From CAG-177 sp003514385 (GTDB lineage Bacteria; Bacillota; Clostridia; Oscillospirales; Acutalibacteraceae): a stretch of DNA of 64,000 nt. Below the pieces are notes generated by a model. The model saw only the letters and a program-made list of their open reading frames with translations, was not told the DNA's origin and did no database searches. A program made the translations under genes and the position numbers. The stretch covers positions 682,001-746,000 of the forward strand of contig JBPPLN010000001.1 of assembly GCA_051920445.1 (NCBI GenBank). The letters run 5' to 3'. The first letter of the stretch is position 1; every line of letters begins with the position of its first letter. Below, in pieces: positions 54,375 through 62,720 of this stretch.

Positions 54375-54821
54375 ATGAAAAGCAAAAACTGCGTTCTCGT
54401 CTGTGTAACTCCGCAGAGCAAATGCGAACAGCTGATCCGTTCCGGGTCGCTGATAGCGCAGCAGTACGGAGTGCCGCTCGAAGTTCTCAGCGTGTTCCAC
54501 GAGAGGGACGGATTCAGCCCCGATCCCGCAGTGCTTGAAGATCTGTACGAATGCGCAAAAAATGAAAACGCGCAGATGAGTGTATATTTTAACGACAGTC
54601 CGGCTATCCTCGCCGCAGTCATCGCCAAAAAGAAAGGCGCCGTTGACATCGTCACCGGATTTCCGAAAGAGAGGAGCACGCATTTCGTCTCCGCCCTGCA
54701 CACACTTGTGCCGGATATCCAGATAAGCATGGTTGATGTTGACGACAACGGCAAAATCTATCGCATGATCCCTCAGGAAGCCCAGCCGCACTATGAAATG
54801 GTCGGCGCTCAGGGCGTATAA
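54375..54821 (+). CDS. USP-like alpha/beta protein
   Basis: The 148-residue protein opens KNCVLVCVTPQSKCEQLIRSG and continues with a second strand LEVLSVFH, resembling the universal stress/KdpD-type USP fold, where an ATP loop (GxxG) usually lies later; here that loop is not obvious. It may be a degenerate or ligand-free variant. AAAGGA precedes the ATG by 10 nt; an in-frame ATG further upstream is less likely. About 300 nt without a gene (54072-54374) separate it from the divergent ceramidase-like gene. Confidence 0.55.
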   Translation: MKSKNCVLVCVTPQSKCEQLIRSGSLIAQQYGVPLEVLSVFHERDGFSPDPAVLEDLYECAKNENAQMSVYFNDSPAILAAVIAKKKGAVDIVTGFPKERSTHFVSALHTLVPDIQISMVDVDDNGKIYRMIPQEAQPHYEMVGAQGV

Positions 54822-54845
54822 ACAAGACAACCACAAACTTTTCCG

Positions 54846-54870
54846 GTTTTTTCATTGTTATTCTCCAAAA
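54846..54870 (+). repeat. Left copy of a 25-bp direct repeat
   Basis: The 25 bases here (GTTTTTTCATTGTTATTCTC plus CAAAA) recur exactly at 56083-56107. Both copies lead into a terminator-like hairpin whose A-tract is the end of the repeat, and both hairpins are followed by TTTTATCT. Confidence 0.85.
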
Positions 54871-54914
54871 ATGCAGAGAGCTCACAATATCATTGTGGGC
54901 TCTCTGCATTTTAT
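54867..54914 (+). terminator. Terminator after the USP-like gene
   Basis: AAAATGCAGAGAGC pairs with GCTCTCTGCATTTT, extended by CACAAT/ATTGTG with one wobble, about 20 bp in all; TTTTATCT follows. Confidence 0.8.
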
Positions 54915-54982
54915 CTCTCCGCTATTGACAACACCTGGATTATATTTTACAATAAGGAACGAAGAAAAGCTATGGGGGCATA

Positions 54983-56041
54983 ATGATGATAAAGGAATAT
55001 TTTATCAACAATCTTTCAAAAATAGAAAATGATTGGAAAAGACTCGAAATCGGCACTGAAATGACTTCGTTTCAAACCTATGACTGGTCTTTACTGCTCC
55101 TCAAGGACATAAAGGAAAAACTTCTCAGATCCATATTCTGGAAACCAGTGTTTGTCTGCCATTTGAACAGTGGCGGAGAAGTTGACATGATTGCACCGCT
55201 TGTTGTACAGTCAAAATCGTTAAATCTCCGCTTTTATTCGATGATGAGCGGTATTTTTATACTCGGCGAAAAGTCCTATTCCGACTATCTCAACTTTATC
55301 TATAATAAGTGGAGCGACGAGGCCGCAGATGAAATTTTCAGCTTCATACATGAAAATTACGGCGGGATAGAGTTGAGGCTCAATAACGTACCCGAAAATT
55401 CTTCACTCGCTGGATATGTTACAAATCACTTTGAGCTTATTAACAGAGACGGTGAGACCGCCGTATTTGTTGATAACCCCGTTGACGCTGACGAATACTA
55501 CAAATTGCTCTCTAAAAACACGCGTCAGAACATCAGAACCGCCTATAATAGGCTGGCAAAAAACAGCTTTGAGTGTGAAATAACGATGTGCGACACCATA
55601 CCAGACAAGACCACCGAAAAGGTTATGCATGACATACATAACGACCGCTTTATAAAAAAGAACGGACTCGGCGGCAAATTTAGCATAAAGAAATTTATGT
55701 GGACATGTGCGCATAAAAACAACGAAACAAGGCATAACTGCGTATTCACCGCTTTGAAAACACTTTCTTCATCATGGCTTCTTCTCATTAGAATAAACGG
55801 AGAGGTCGCAGGGTATCTGTGCGGACTCAAAGACAAAGATACATACTATGTAATGCAGAACAGTTTTTCGGAAAAATTTAGAGAATTTTCGCCCGGTTTT
55901 CTAGCGTGTTACAACCTTGTCACAAGATTCGCAGGCAACAATGAGATAAAATGCATCGACTTCACCCGCGGCACAGAGGATTACAAGTACAAGCTCAACG
56001 GCACCGAGAAGCGTCTTTGCAACTTCACATTCAACATATAA
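54983..56041 (+). CDS. BioF2/CelD-like GNAT acetyltransferase, AT-rich
   Basis: The 352-residue protein belongs to the FemAB/BioF2-like GNAT group (PF13480): a diverged N-terminal half, then SKNTRQNIRTAYNRLAKNSF and the hallmark C-terminal KCIDFTRGTEDYKYKLNGTE. Such enzymes acylate or transfer amino acids to cell-wall or polysaccharide precursors; substrate unknown. It starts after GGGGGCATA. The gene is much more AT-rich than the surroundings and is flanked by the 25-bp direct repeats, suggesting a recently inserted cassette. Confidence 0.85.
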   Translation: MMIKEYFINNLSKIENDWKRLEIGTEMTSFQTYDWSLLLLKDIKEKLLRSIFWKPVFVCHLNSGGEVDMIAPLVVQSKSLNLRFYSMMSGIFILGEKSYSDYLNFIYNKWSDEAADEIFSFIHENYGGIELRLNNVPENSSLAGYVTNHFELINRDGETAVFVDNPVDADEYYKLLSKNTRQNIRTAYNRLAKNSFECEITMCDTIPDKTTEKVMHDIHNDRFIKKNGLGGKFSIKKFMWTCAHKNNETRHNCVFTALKTLSSSWLLLIRINGEVAGYLCGLKDKDTYYVMQNSFSEKFREFSPGFLACYNLVTRFAGNNEIKCIDFTRGTEDYKYKLNGTEKRLCNFTFNI

Positions 56042-56045
56042 AAAC

Positions 56046-56089
56046 AAACGTTTGAAAGTAGTTTTTCTGAATACTTTCAAACGTTTTTT
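56046..56089 (+). terminator. Terminator of the acetyltransferase gene
   Basis: AAACGTTTGAAAGTA pairs with TACTTTCAAACGTTT and is followed directly by T's; its T run overlaps the start of the right-hand direct repeat. Confidence 0.85.
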
Positions 56090-56107
56090 CATTGTTATTC
56101 TCCAAAA
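56083..56107 (+). repeat. Right copy of the 25-bp direct repeat
   Basis: Identical to 54846-54870 over all 25 bases. Confidence 0.85.
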
Positions 56108-56152
56108 GCCAAGACAGCGAACAGAGCAATCTGTCCGCTGTCTTGGCTTTTT
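56104..56152. terminator. Hairpin attached to the right repeat, serving as ispE terminator
   Basis: AAAAGCCAAGACAGC pairs with GCTGTCTTGGCTTTT, with an inner ACAG/CTGT. It is T-flanked on both sides and lies 32 nt after the ispE stop on the minus strand. Confidence 0.7.
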
Positions 56153-56183
56153 ATCTGAAGAACCCGTGTAAAGCTAACAAGCT

Positions 56184-57068
56184 TTACGCCTCATTTACTG
56201 TTTCAACGCCTCTGTCGGCGGTTTTGCACAGGTGGACGCTCTTGACGAGCCCGCTCTTTTCGAGCTCGGCGCGGCATTTTTCGGCGTCGCTCTCCAACTC
56301 GAACAGCCCGAAAACGGTCGGACCGCTTCCGCTCATCTGTGCGAGCGAACTGCCGTGGCGGCGCATGATGCTCTTTATTCTCACGCGCTCCGGCACTTCT
56401 ATAGTCTGTTCAAAAACATTGCCCGCCTGACGGCAAATACCCTCGAAATCGGCGTTCGCCGCAGCGTCGAGCATGCCAACCTTATTCGGATGATATATGA
56501 AGCTCGCGGAATCAAAATCGCCGTAGGCGCGTGCGGTTGAGACGCCCGTTGCGGGCTTTGCGAGCACGATGAAGCAGCTTTTGAGCGGCGGAAGATGCGA
56601 AAGTATGCCGCCCGTGTGCTGGGAGAGCATAGTGCCGCCCGCGATGCAGAAAGGTACATCGCTGCCGATTTTCAGCCCGATATCGCAGAGCTTCTGCGTG
56701 CCCATATCCGTCTCGAAAAGCCTGTCGAGTCCGACTATAACTCCCGCGCCGTCCGCGCTTCCGCCGGCAAGACCCGCTTCAAACGGAATATTTTTTTCAA
56801 TGTGTATGTCAACTCCCCTGCCACTGAGCCCGGCTTCTTCGAGAAAAGCCTGCGCCGCGCGGTAGGCTATGTTCTTGCTGTCGGTCGGCAGAGCCGGCTC
56901 GGAGCAGGTAAGGCGGATAATACCCTCGCCGTTCTCCTGCACAGTCACCGTGTCCGCAAGCGAGACCGACTGCATGACCATGAACAGCGAGTGGTAGCCG
57001 TTCGGCAGTTTTGCCAGAATGTCGAGAAAGAGATTTATTTTTGCGTTTGCCCTGAGTTCAATCTTCAT
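56184..57068 (-). CDS. ispE: 4-diphosphocytidyl-2-C-methyl-D-erythritol kinase
   Basis: IspE phosphorylates CDP-ME in the MEP isoprenoid pathway. The 294-residue GHMP kinase has ANAKINLFLDIL at the start, the ATP loop PFEAGLAGGSADGAGV and the C-terminal RHGSSLAQMSGSGPTVFGLF motif. Length is normal. GAGGTG-like site before the ATG. It is transcribed after the PHP phosphatase gene (16 nt gap), sharing its operon. Confidence 0.96.
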   Translation of the reverse strand: MKIELRANAKINLFLDILAKLPNGYHSLFMVMQSVSLADTVTVQENGEGIIRLTCSEPALPTDSKNIAYRAAQAFLEEAGLSGRGVDIHIEKNIPFEAGLAGGSADGAGVIVGLDRLFETDMGTQKLCDIGLKIGSDVPFCIAGGTMLSQHTGGILSHLPPLKSCFIVLAKPATGVSTARAYGDFDSASFIYHPNKVGMLDAAANADFEGICRQAGNVFEQTIEVPERVRIKSIMRRHGSSLAQMSGSGPTVFGLFELESDAEKCRAELEKSGLVKSVHLCKTADRGVETVNEA

Positions 57069-57084
57069 GACTGCACCTCTCTTT

Positions 57085-57894
57085 TTACTCTATCGGGATC
57101 TGCACGGGCTGGCGGTTCTGGAACAGCGTCACGCAATCGAATCCGCTGCGCTGCGCTATCTCCATGCCGACATCGACTCCCGCGCCGATATCTTTTGCAT
57201 AGTGGGCGTCCGAGCCGACGGTCACAAACTCACCGCCGAGCTGTTTAAAGCGCCGGACAACATCCTCCTCGGGCATAGTTTTGCCGAGCTTCTGTCTGAG
57301 CCCCGAGGTGTTTATTTCGAGCGCCTTTTCGTTCTTGACGAGCAGAGAAAGAATCTCATCGACTTTGTCCGAAAACTTCGACATATCAACAGATATGCCG
57401 TGCTCGCCGACGATATATCGAAGCGGATATGTCATATGCGCCAGGGTATCGAACTTCGCCCAGCGCGCGAGCTTTATAAGCTCGTCAAAATATTTATTCA
57501 TCAGGTCGGTTATATCCCACTGGGAATAATCAAGATACATAAAATCCTGTTCATTCTGAAAATTATGCACCGAGCCTATGACCATATCATATGGCAGATT
57601 CGCGAGTATCTCCTCCGAGGTCGCGACATCGTACATCGGCTGACCGAGCTCCACGCCCGCGCAGACGAGCAGCTTCCCGCGAAACGCCGAGCGCGCCTTT
57701 GTGACATCGATAAACGACTGGAGCGCCACGCGGTCATAATGATCCCGTCTGTAGAAATCCGCCTCGACATGATCCGTGAAGGCTATCGCCCGAAGCCCCG
57801 CCATTTCGGCGCATTCGCACATATACATCGCCGAATGATGCCCGTCGGGTGAGTTGTCGGTATGAACATGAGTGTCGATAATTCTTTGCGGCAT
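57085..57894 (-). CDS. PHP-domain histidinol-phosphatase-like protein
   Basis: The 269-residue PHP-domain phosphoesterase has IDTHVHTDNSPDGHHSAMYMCECA (metal motif 1), IAFTDHVE, AGVELGQ, GSVHNF, DTLAHMTYPLRY and GSDAH. HisK-type histidinol-phosphatases share this layout, but no other histidine genes are near, so it may act on another phosphate. The ATG at 57894 follows GGAGG; the upstream in-frame extension is unlikely. Confidence 0.85.
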   Translation of the reverse strand: MPQRIIDTHVHTDNSPDGHHSAMYMCECAEMAGLRAIAFTDHVEADFYRRDHYDRVALQSFIDVTKARSAFRGKLLVCAGVELGQPMYDVATSEEILANLPYDMVIGSVHNFQNEQDFMYLDYSQWDITDLMNKYFDELIKLARWAKFDTLAHMTYPLRYIVGEHGISVDMSKFSDKVDEILSLLVKNEKALEINTSGLRQKLGKTMPEEDVVRRFKQLGGEFVTVGSDAHYAKDIGAGVDVGMEIAQRSGFDCVTLFQNRQPVQIPIE

Positions 57895-57999
57895 CGCGCT
57901 TCCTCCATGATACTGACGGTAAAGTATACAATATGATAACATATTTTTCCGCCCAGTAACAGTATTAAACACAAAAAAGTTCAAATTGTTCAACCGCTA

Positions 58000-58028
58000 T
58001 TGAGAATGGGCATAAAATATGGTAGAAT
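58000..58028 (+). promoter_or_regulatory. Promoter of the ACT-PFL-rmlD genes
   Basis: TTGAGA (58000-58005) and TAGAAT (58023-58028), spacer 17 bp. Confidence 0.7.
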
Positions 58029-58088
58029 ATCTTGATATCAGATGTATATAAGTAATTCTGATAAGCGCACAGGAAAGGAAGAATAAAA

Positions 58089-58358
58089 ATGAGAGCTGTC
58101 ATGACTGTTACGGGCAAGGACATAATCGGTATCCTCGCAGAGGTGTCCGGAAAATGCTCGGAACTCAATGTAAACATAACCGAAGTGACGCAGAGCGTCC
58201 TGCAGGATCTTTTCTGCATGATAATGCTCGTTGACACGGAGAAATGCTCCGTGCCGTTGTCCGAATTTTCCGATATAATGAGCCGCCTCGGCCGCGAGCA
58301 CGGGCTCGATATCCATGTTATGCACGAGGACGTGTTCGACTCGATGTATCACGTCTGA
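58089..58358 (+). CDS. ACT-domain protein (UPF0237 type)
   Basis: The 89-residue single ACT domain (AVMTVTGKDIIGILAEVSGKCSELNVNITEVTQ) is of the small type that pairs genomically with a PFL-family protein, as here (26 nt later). ACT domains bind amino acids; the ligand is unknown. AAAGGAAG lies before the ATG. Confidence 0.9.
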   Translation: MRAVMTVTGKDIIGILAEVSGKCSELNVNITEVTQSVLQDLFCMIMLVDTEKCSVPLSEFSDIMSRLGREHGLDIHVMHEDVFDSMYHV

Positions 58359-58384
58359 TCTACGCACCTGAGAGGATCCTTACT

Positions 58385-59740
58385 ATGATAAACACAAGAG
58401 ACATTCTCGAAACGATACATATGATCGAGGATGAAAACTTAGATATACGCACGATAACCATGGGCATCTCCCTGCTCGACTGCTGCTCGCAGGATATCGA
58501 TGACTCCTGCCGCAGAGTATACGACAAGATAGCGCGCAAGGCGGAAAATCTTGTCAAGGTCGGCTGCGAGATTGAAAAAGAATACGGCGTGCCGATAATC
58601 AACAAGCGCGTCGCAGTCACCCCCATCGCCATGCTTGCCGCCGCATCGGGCGGCGACCCGGTGAAATACGCACTCACGCTCGAAAAGGCGGCGCAGGCTG
58701 TCGGAGTCAACTTCATCGGCGGCTATTCCGCACTCGTTCAAAAGGGCTTCGCCCCCGGAGACGAGGCACTCATCAACAGCATACCTGAGGCGCTCGCGAG
58801 AACCGAGCATGTCTGCTCGAGCATAAATATAGGCTCGACAAAGGCGGGCATAAACATGGACGCGGTCGCGCTCATGGGCAAGATTATCAGAAAGACCGCC
58901 GAGCTCACCGCCGACGACAACTGCATCGGCGCGGCAAAGCTCGTTGTGTTCTGCAACGCACCCGAGGATAACCCGTTCATGGCTGGCGCATTTCACGGTC
59001 CCGGCGAACCTGAGAGCGTGATAAATGTCGGCGTATCGGGTCCCGGCGTTGTCCGCTGCGCCCTTAAGAAGATTCCCGACGGCAACCTCACAGATGTTGC
59101 CGACACGATAAAAAAGACCGCATTTAAAATAACCCGCCTCGGTCAGCTCATCGCGAGCGAGGCTTCGCGCAGGCTCGATGTGCCTTTCGGCATAGTCGAC
59201 CTCTCCCTCGCGCCCACGCCCGCAGTCGGCGACTCCGTGGCGCATATACTCGAAGAGATAGGTCTCGAACAGTGCGGCGCTCACGGCACAACAGCGGCGC
59301 TCGCCCTGCTCAACGACGCAGTCAAAAAGGGCGGCACGATGGCATCGTCGCATGTCGGCGGTCTCTCCGGCGCGTTTATTCCCGTCACCGAGGACGCCGG
59401 AATGATAGACGCCGCGCGCGCGGGCACACTGAAGATAGAGAAGCTCGAAGCGATGACGGCGGTCTGCTCCGTCGGTCTTGATATGATAGTCGTTCCCGGC
59501 GACACAACGGCAGAAGTTCTCTCGGCGGTTATCGCGGACGAGGCGGCTATCGGCATGGTGAACTCCAAGACGACCGCGGTCAGGCTCATTCCCGCCATCG
59601 GCAAGAATGCCGGCGAGGAGCTGAACTTCGGCGGACTGCTCGGCTCGGGTCCGATAATGCCGCTCAACACCGCATCTCCCGCAAAGATGATCTCGCGCGG
59701 CGGACGCATACCCGCTCCGCTCCAGAGCCTCAAAAACTGA
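58385..59740 (+). CDS. PFL-family protein (UPF0210/DUF711)
   Basis: The 451-residue protein is the UPF0210 family related to pyruvate formate-lyase folds; key stretches are TITMGISLLDCCSQDID, NKRVAVTPIAMLAAASGGDP, GSTKAGINMDAVALMG, GHGTT-like AHGTTAALALLND, and GLDMIVVPGDT. No glycyl-radical motif is seen, so radical chemistry should not be assumed. It is coupled to the small ACT protein, presumably as its regulatory partner. Confidence 0.9.
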   Translation: MINTRDILETIHMIEDENLDIRTITMGISLLDCCSQDIDDSCRRVYDKIARKAENLVKVGCEIEKEYGVPIINKRVAVTPIAMLAAASGGDPVKYALTLEKAAQAVGVNFIGGYSALVQKGFAPGDEALINSIPEALARTEHVCSSINIGSTKAGINMDAVALMGKIIRKTAELTADDNCIGAAKLVVFCNAPEDNPFMAGAFHGPGEPESVINVGVSGPGVVRCALKKIPDGNLTDVADTIKKTAFKITRLGQLIASEASRRLDVPFGIVDLSLAPTPAVGDSVAHILEEIGLEQCGAHGTTAALALLNDAVKKGGTMASSHVGGLSGAFIPVTEDAGMIDAARAGTLKIEKLEAMTAVCSVGLDMIVVPGDTTAEVLSAVIADEAAIGMVNSKTTAVRLIPAIGKNAGEELNFGGLLGSGPIMPLNTASPAKMISRGGRIPAPLQSLKN

Positions 59741-59759
59741 TTAAAAAGGAAGTTTTTCA

Positions 59760-60605
59760 ATGAAGGTACTCGTCACAGGCGCCAACGGACAGCTCGGCTA
59801 CGATGTTATAAAACGCCTGAACGCCCTCGGGGATGAACCCGTCGGCGCGGACAGAGAAGAGTTCGACATCACGGACGGCAAAGCAACGGAGGATTATATC
59901 ACAGCCCTGCGCCCCGACGCCATCGTACACTGCGCCGCCTATACCGCAGTCGACAAAGCAGAAGACGACCGCGACACCTGCCGCAAAGTCAACGTCGACG
60001 GCACGAGAAACATTGCCCTCGCCTGCGAAAAAATCGGCGCAAAGCTCGTCTATATCAGCTCCGACTATGTTTTCGGCGGCAGCGGCACTCAGCCGCTTGA
60101 AATCGACGCGCCGAAAGATCCGCAGAATATCTACGGAATAACAAAGCTCGGCGGCGAGGAAGAGGCTAAGAAATGCCAAAAGCACTTCATTGTGCGCACC
60201 TCCTGGGTGTTCGGAATAAACGGCGGCAACTTCGTAAAGACTATGCTCCGGCTCGCCGACTCGCACGAGAAGCTGACAGTCGTTGACGACCAGACCGGTT
60301 CGCCGACTTATACACCCGACCTTGCAAGGCTTATCTGCGACATGATAAAAACCGAAAAATATGGCACATATCATGCCTCGAACGAAGGCTACTGCACATG
60401 GGCGGAGTTCGCAAAGGAGATAATGCGTCAGGCTGAAAAGACAACTAAAATAATCCCCTGTACCACCGCCGAATATCCCGCGAAGGCAAAACGCCCGGAG
60501 AATTCGCGCCTTTCAAAGAAGTGCCTTGACGATGCGGGCTTTGACCGCCTGCCGCCGTGGCAGGATGCGCTCGCAAGATTTCTCAAAGAGCTTGATTTAG
60601 CATGA
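59760..60605 (+). CDS. rmlD: dTDP-4-dehydrorhamnose reductase
   Basis: Last step of dTDP-L-rhamnose synthesis. The 281-residue SDR protein has GANGQLGYD (NAD(P) loop), AYTAVDKAEDD, SSDYVFGGSG and YGITKLGGE (catalytic Tyr/Lys). Normal length. It lies 20 nt after the PFL gene rather than with rmlA-rmlC 34 kb away; rmlB is elsewhere. Confidence 0.94.
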   Translation: MKVLVTGANGQLGYDVIKRLNALGDEPVGADREEFDITDGKATEDYITALRPDAIVHCAAYTAVDKAEDDRDTCRKVNVDGTRNIALACEKIGAKLVYISSDYVFGGSGTQPLEIDAPKDPQNIYGITKLGGEEEAKKCQKHFIVRTSWVFGINGGNFVKTMLRLADSHEKLTVVDDQTGSPTYTPDLARLICDMIKTEKYGTYHASNEGYCTWAEFAKEIMRQAEKTTKIIPCTTAEYPAKAKRPENSRLSKKCLDDAGFDRLPPWQDALARFLKELDLA

Positions 60606-60620
60606 TATTTTTAGTATAAT
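60592..60620 (+). promoter_or_regulatory. Promoter of asp23-fakA-recG
   Basis: TTGATT (60592-60597) and TATAAT (60615-60620), spacer 17 bp; its -35 lies inside the rmlD end. Confidence 0.75.
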
Positions 60621-60671
60621 AAATTGATGGACAACCAGTTTGACTTCTTATTTTTGAAGGGAGGACTTTCC

Positions 60672-61028
60672 TTGATAAGACTTGAAAATCATCTCGGCGT
60701 TATCGAGATATCTCAGCCCTATTTCGCGTCCCTCATCGGCAATGCCGCCTCCTCTTGCTTCGGAGTTGCGGGCATGGCCAACAGCAATATGCGCCAGGGT
60801 CTGCGCGCCGTTCTCAACAAGAACGGTCATTTCGCCGACCAGGGCATCTCCGTGCGCAAGGACGGCGAGGGTCTTATTGTTGACCTGCATATAATCGTGT
60901 CCTACGGAGTCAACATATCCGCCATATGCCAAAGCATCGTCAACAAAGTCAGATACACAGTCGAAGAGGCTACGGGACTTGAGGTTCACGCAGTCAATGT
61001 CTATGTTGACGGAATGAAGAACGAATAA
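60672..61028 (+). CDS. Asp23/Gls24-family envelope stress protein
   Basis: The 118-residue protein (IRLENHLGVIEIS...) is an Asp23/Gls24-family protein: CFGVAGMANSN, GLIVDLHIIVSYGVNISAI and QSIVNKVRYTVEEATGLEVHAVNVYVDG are typical. Start is a TTG 7 nt after GGGAGG. It stands directly before fakA and recG, an arrangement common in Clostridia. Confidence 0.88.
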   Translation: MIRLENHLGVIEISQPYFASLIGNAASSCFGVAGMANSNMRQGLRAVLNKNGHFADQGISVRKDGEGLIVDLHIIVSYGVNISAICQSIVNKVRYTVEEATGLEVHAVNVYVDGMKNE

Positions 61029-61075
61029 AACCGATTTACAGCCGCATGACAACGGCTGTCCGGGGAGGAAAATAA

Positions 61076-62719
61076 ATGACAATCACAGGAGCAATTCTGC
61101 GCAACGCAGTTATCTACGCGGCGCAAATGATCACTTCTCACCGCCAGGAGATAGACGCACTCAACGTCTTTCCCGTGCCTGACGGCGATACCGGCACAAA
61201 TATGTCCATGACCATAACCAACGCCTCGCGCGAGGTCAGGGTCAAGGATGACAGCGAGAGCGTCTCGGCTGTTGCAAGCTGCGTGGCTTCAGGTCTGCTG
61301 CGCGGCGCAAGAGGCAACTCCGGCGTTATCCTCTCGCTCATATTCCGCGGAATTTCCAAGGGGCTCAAGGGTCTTGACGAGGCTGACGGTGCAGCGATAG
61401 CCTCCGCGCTCGAGCATGGCAGTTCCTCGGCATATAAAGCAGTCATGAAGCCCACCGAGGGCACAATTCTCACCGTTATCCGCACGGCGTCCGAGTATGC
61501 CCGCAAGGCAGTGAACGACGGCGAGACGGACGCGGTCAAGGTGTTTGACATCGGTCTCGAGGGCGCGAAAGCCGCCCTTGCCGACACGCCGAATATCCTC
61601 CCCGTGCTCAAAAAAGCCGGCGTCGTTGACGCAGGCGGCAGCGGACTTGTCTGCATTTTCACCGCGATGTCCGATGTGTTCCACGGCAAGGAAGTGAACC
61701 TTGACGCCGACGAGGCGGAGGAAGCGAAAAGCGAAGAGAAAGCGGACGAACACTCCGCAGACAGCCGCTACACCTACTGCGCGGAGTTCATCTCCCTCCG
61801 CGAGAGCGACAAGGATATCCGCGAGCTGCGCGCATATCTCGAAGCTATCGGCGAGTGCGTCTCCGTCACGGATGACGGAAAGAATATAACCGTCCATGTC
61901 CACACGAACGCGCCCGGAAAGGCGATTCAGAAGGGCATTGAATATGGTCAGCTGACCAATATAAAAGTTGAGAATATGCATCAGGAGCATCAGAACGCCT
62001 CGTGGGGCGCGGCTCCCGAGGATCAGCCCGAGCCGATGAAGGCGGTCGAGCCGACAAAGCCGTTCGGCTATGTTGCGGTCGCGTCCGGCGAGGGTCTGTG
62101 CGAGCTGTTCACCGAGCTCGGCGCGGATCAGATAGTCAGCGGCGGACAGACGATGAACCCGAGCACCGACGATCTGCTCAAGGCGGTTCTCGCGACCCCC
62201 GCAGAGCATGTCTATATTCTCCCCAACAACAAAAATATTATCATGGCGGCAGAACAGGTCGATCCCCTGACCGACCGCGACGTACGCGTGCTGCACACAA
62301 AGACCATTCCGCAGGGCATCGCCGCGCTGCTCAACGTTGACGACACACTCTCCGCGGAGGAGAATCATCTCGCGATGATGAAAGCCGCCGAGAAGATTTC
62401 AACCGGCCTTGTCACCTTTGCCGCGCGCGACAGCTCGATAGATGGTCAGTCCGTCAAAGAGGGTCAGATTCTCGGCATGGAAAACGGCAAGATAACCACC
62501 GTCGAGTCGAATGTCATTCAGGCGGCGTACAAGGTCACAAAGCACCTGTTCAAGCGCGGAACCTCCTCGCTCGTCACGCTGATCTACGGCAACGGCACCA
62601 CCGAAGAGGAAGCCGAGGAGCTCGCCTCCCTGCTGACCGCGAAGTTCGGCTCGGATATCGAGGTCTCTGTTATAAACGGCGGTCAGCCCGTCTATTATTT
62701 CATAATTTCGGTCGAATAA
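61076..62719 (+). CDS. fakA: DAK2-domain fatty acid kinase FakA-like protein
   Basis: FakA with FakB makes acyl-phosphate for phospholipid synthesis (established in Staphylococcus). The 547-residue protein has the DAK2/DhaL ATP-binding domain (about 1-200; NVFPVPDGDTGTNMSMT metal loop), a linker rich in Glu/Lys, and the C-terminal DegV-activator domain (FVTFAARDSSIDG). A hairpin ACAGCCG/CGGCTGT sits just before the GGGGAGG site. No fakB gene is visible. Confidence 0.9.
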   Translation: MTITGAILRNAVIYAAQMITSHRQEIDALNVFPVPDGDTGTNMSMTITNASREVRVKDDSESVSAVASCVASGLLRGARGNSGVILSLIFRGISKGLKGLDEADGAAIASALEHGSSSAYKAVMKPTEGTILTVIRTASEYARKAVNDGETDAVKVFDIGLEGAKAALADTPNILPVLKKAGVVDAGGSGLVCIFTAMSDVFHGKEVNLDADEAEEAKSEEKADEHSADSRYTYCAEFISLRESDKDIRELRAYLEAIGECVSVTDDGKNITVHVHTNAPGKAIQKGIEYGQLTNIKVENMHQEHQNASWGAAPEDQPEPMKAVEPTKPFGYVAVASGEGLCELFTELGADQIVSGGQTMNPSTDDLLKAVLATPAEHVYILPNNKNIIMAAEQVDPLTDRDVRVLHTKTIPQGIAALLNVDDTLSAEENHLAMMKAAEKISTGLVTFAARDSSIDGQSVKEGQILGMENGKITTVESNVIQAAYKVTKHLFKRGTSSLVTLIYGNGTTEEEAEELASLLTAKFGSDIEVSVINGGQPVYYFIISVE

Positions 62720-62720
62720 G

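Noticed and set aside
54846..56107. The 25-bp direct repeats as phage or integrase attachment sites.
   Set aside because: No integrase or phage gene lies between or beside them; only a cassette or shared terminator module is supported.
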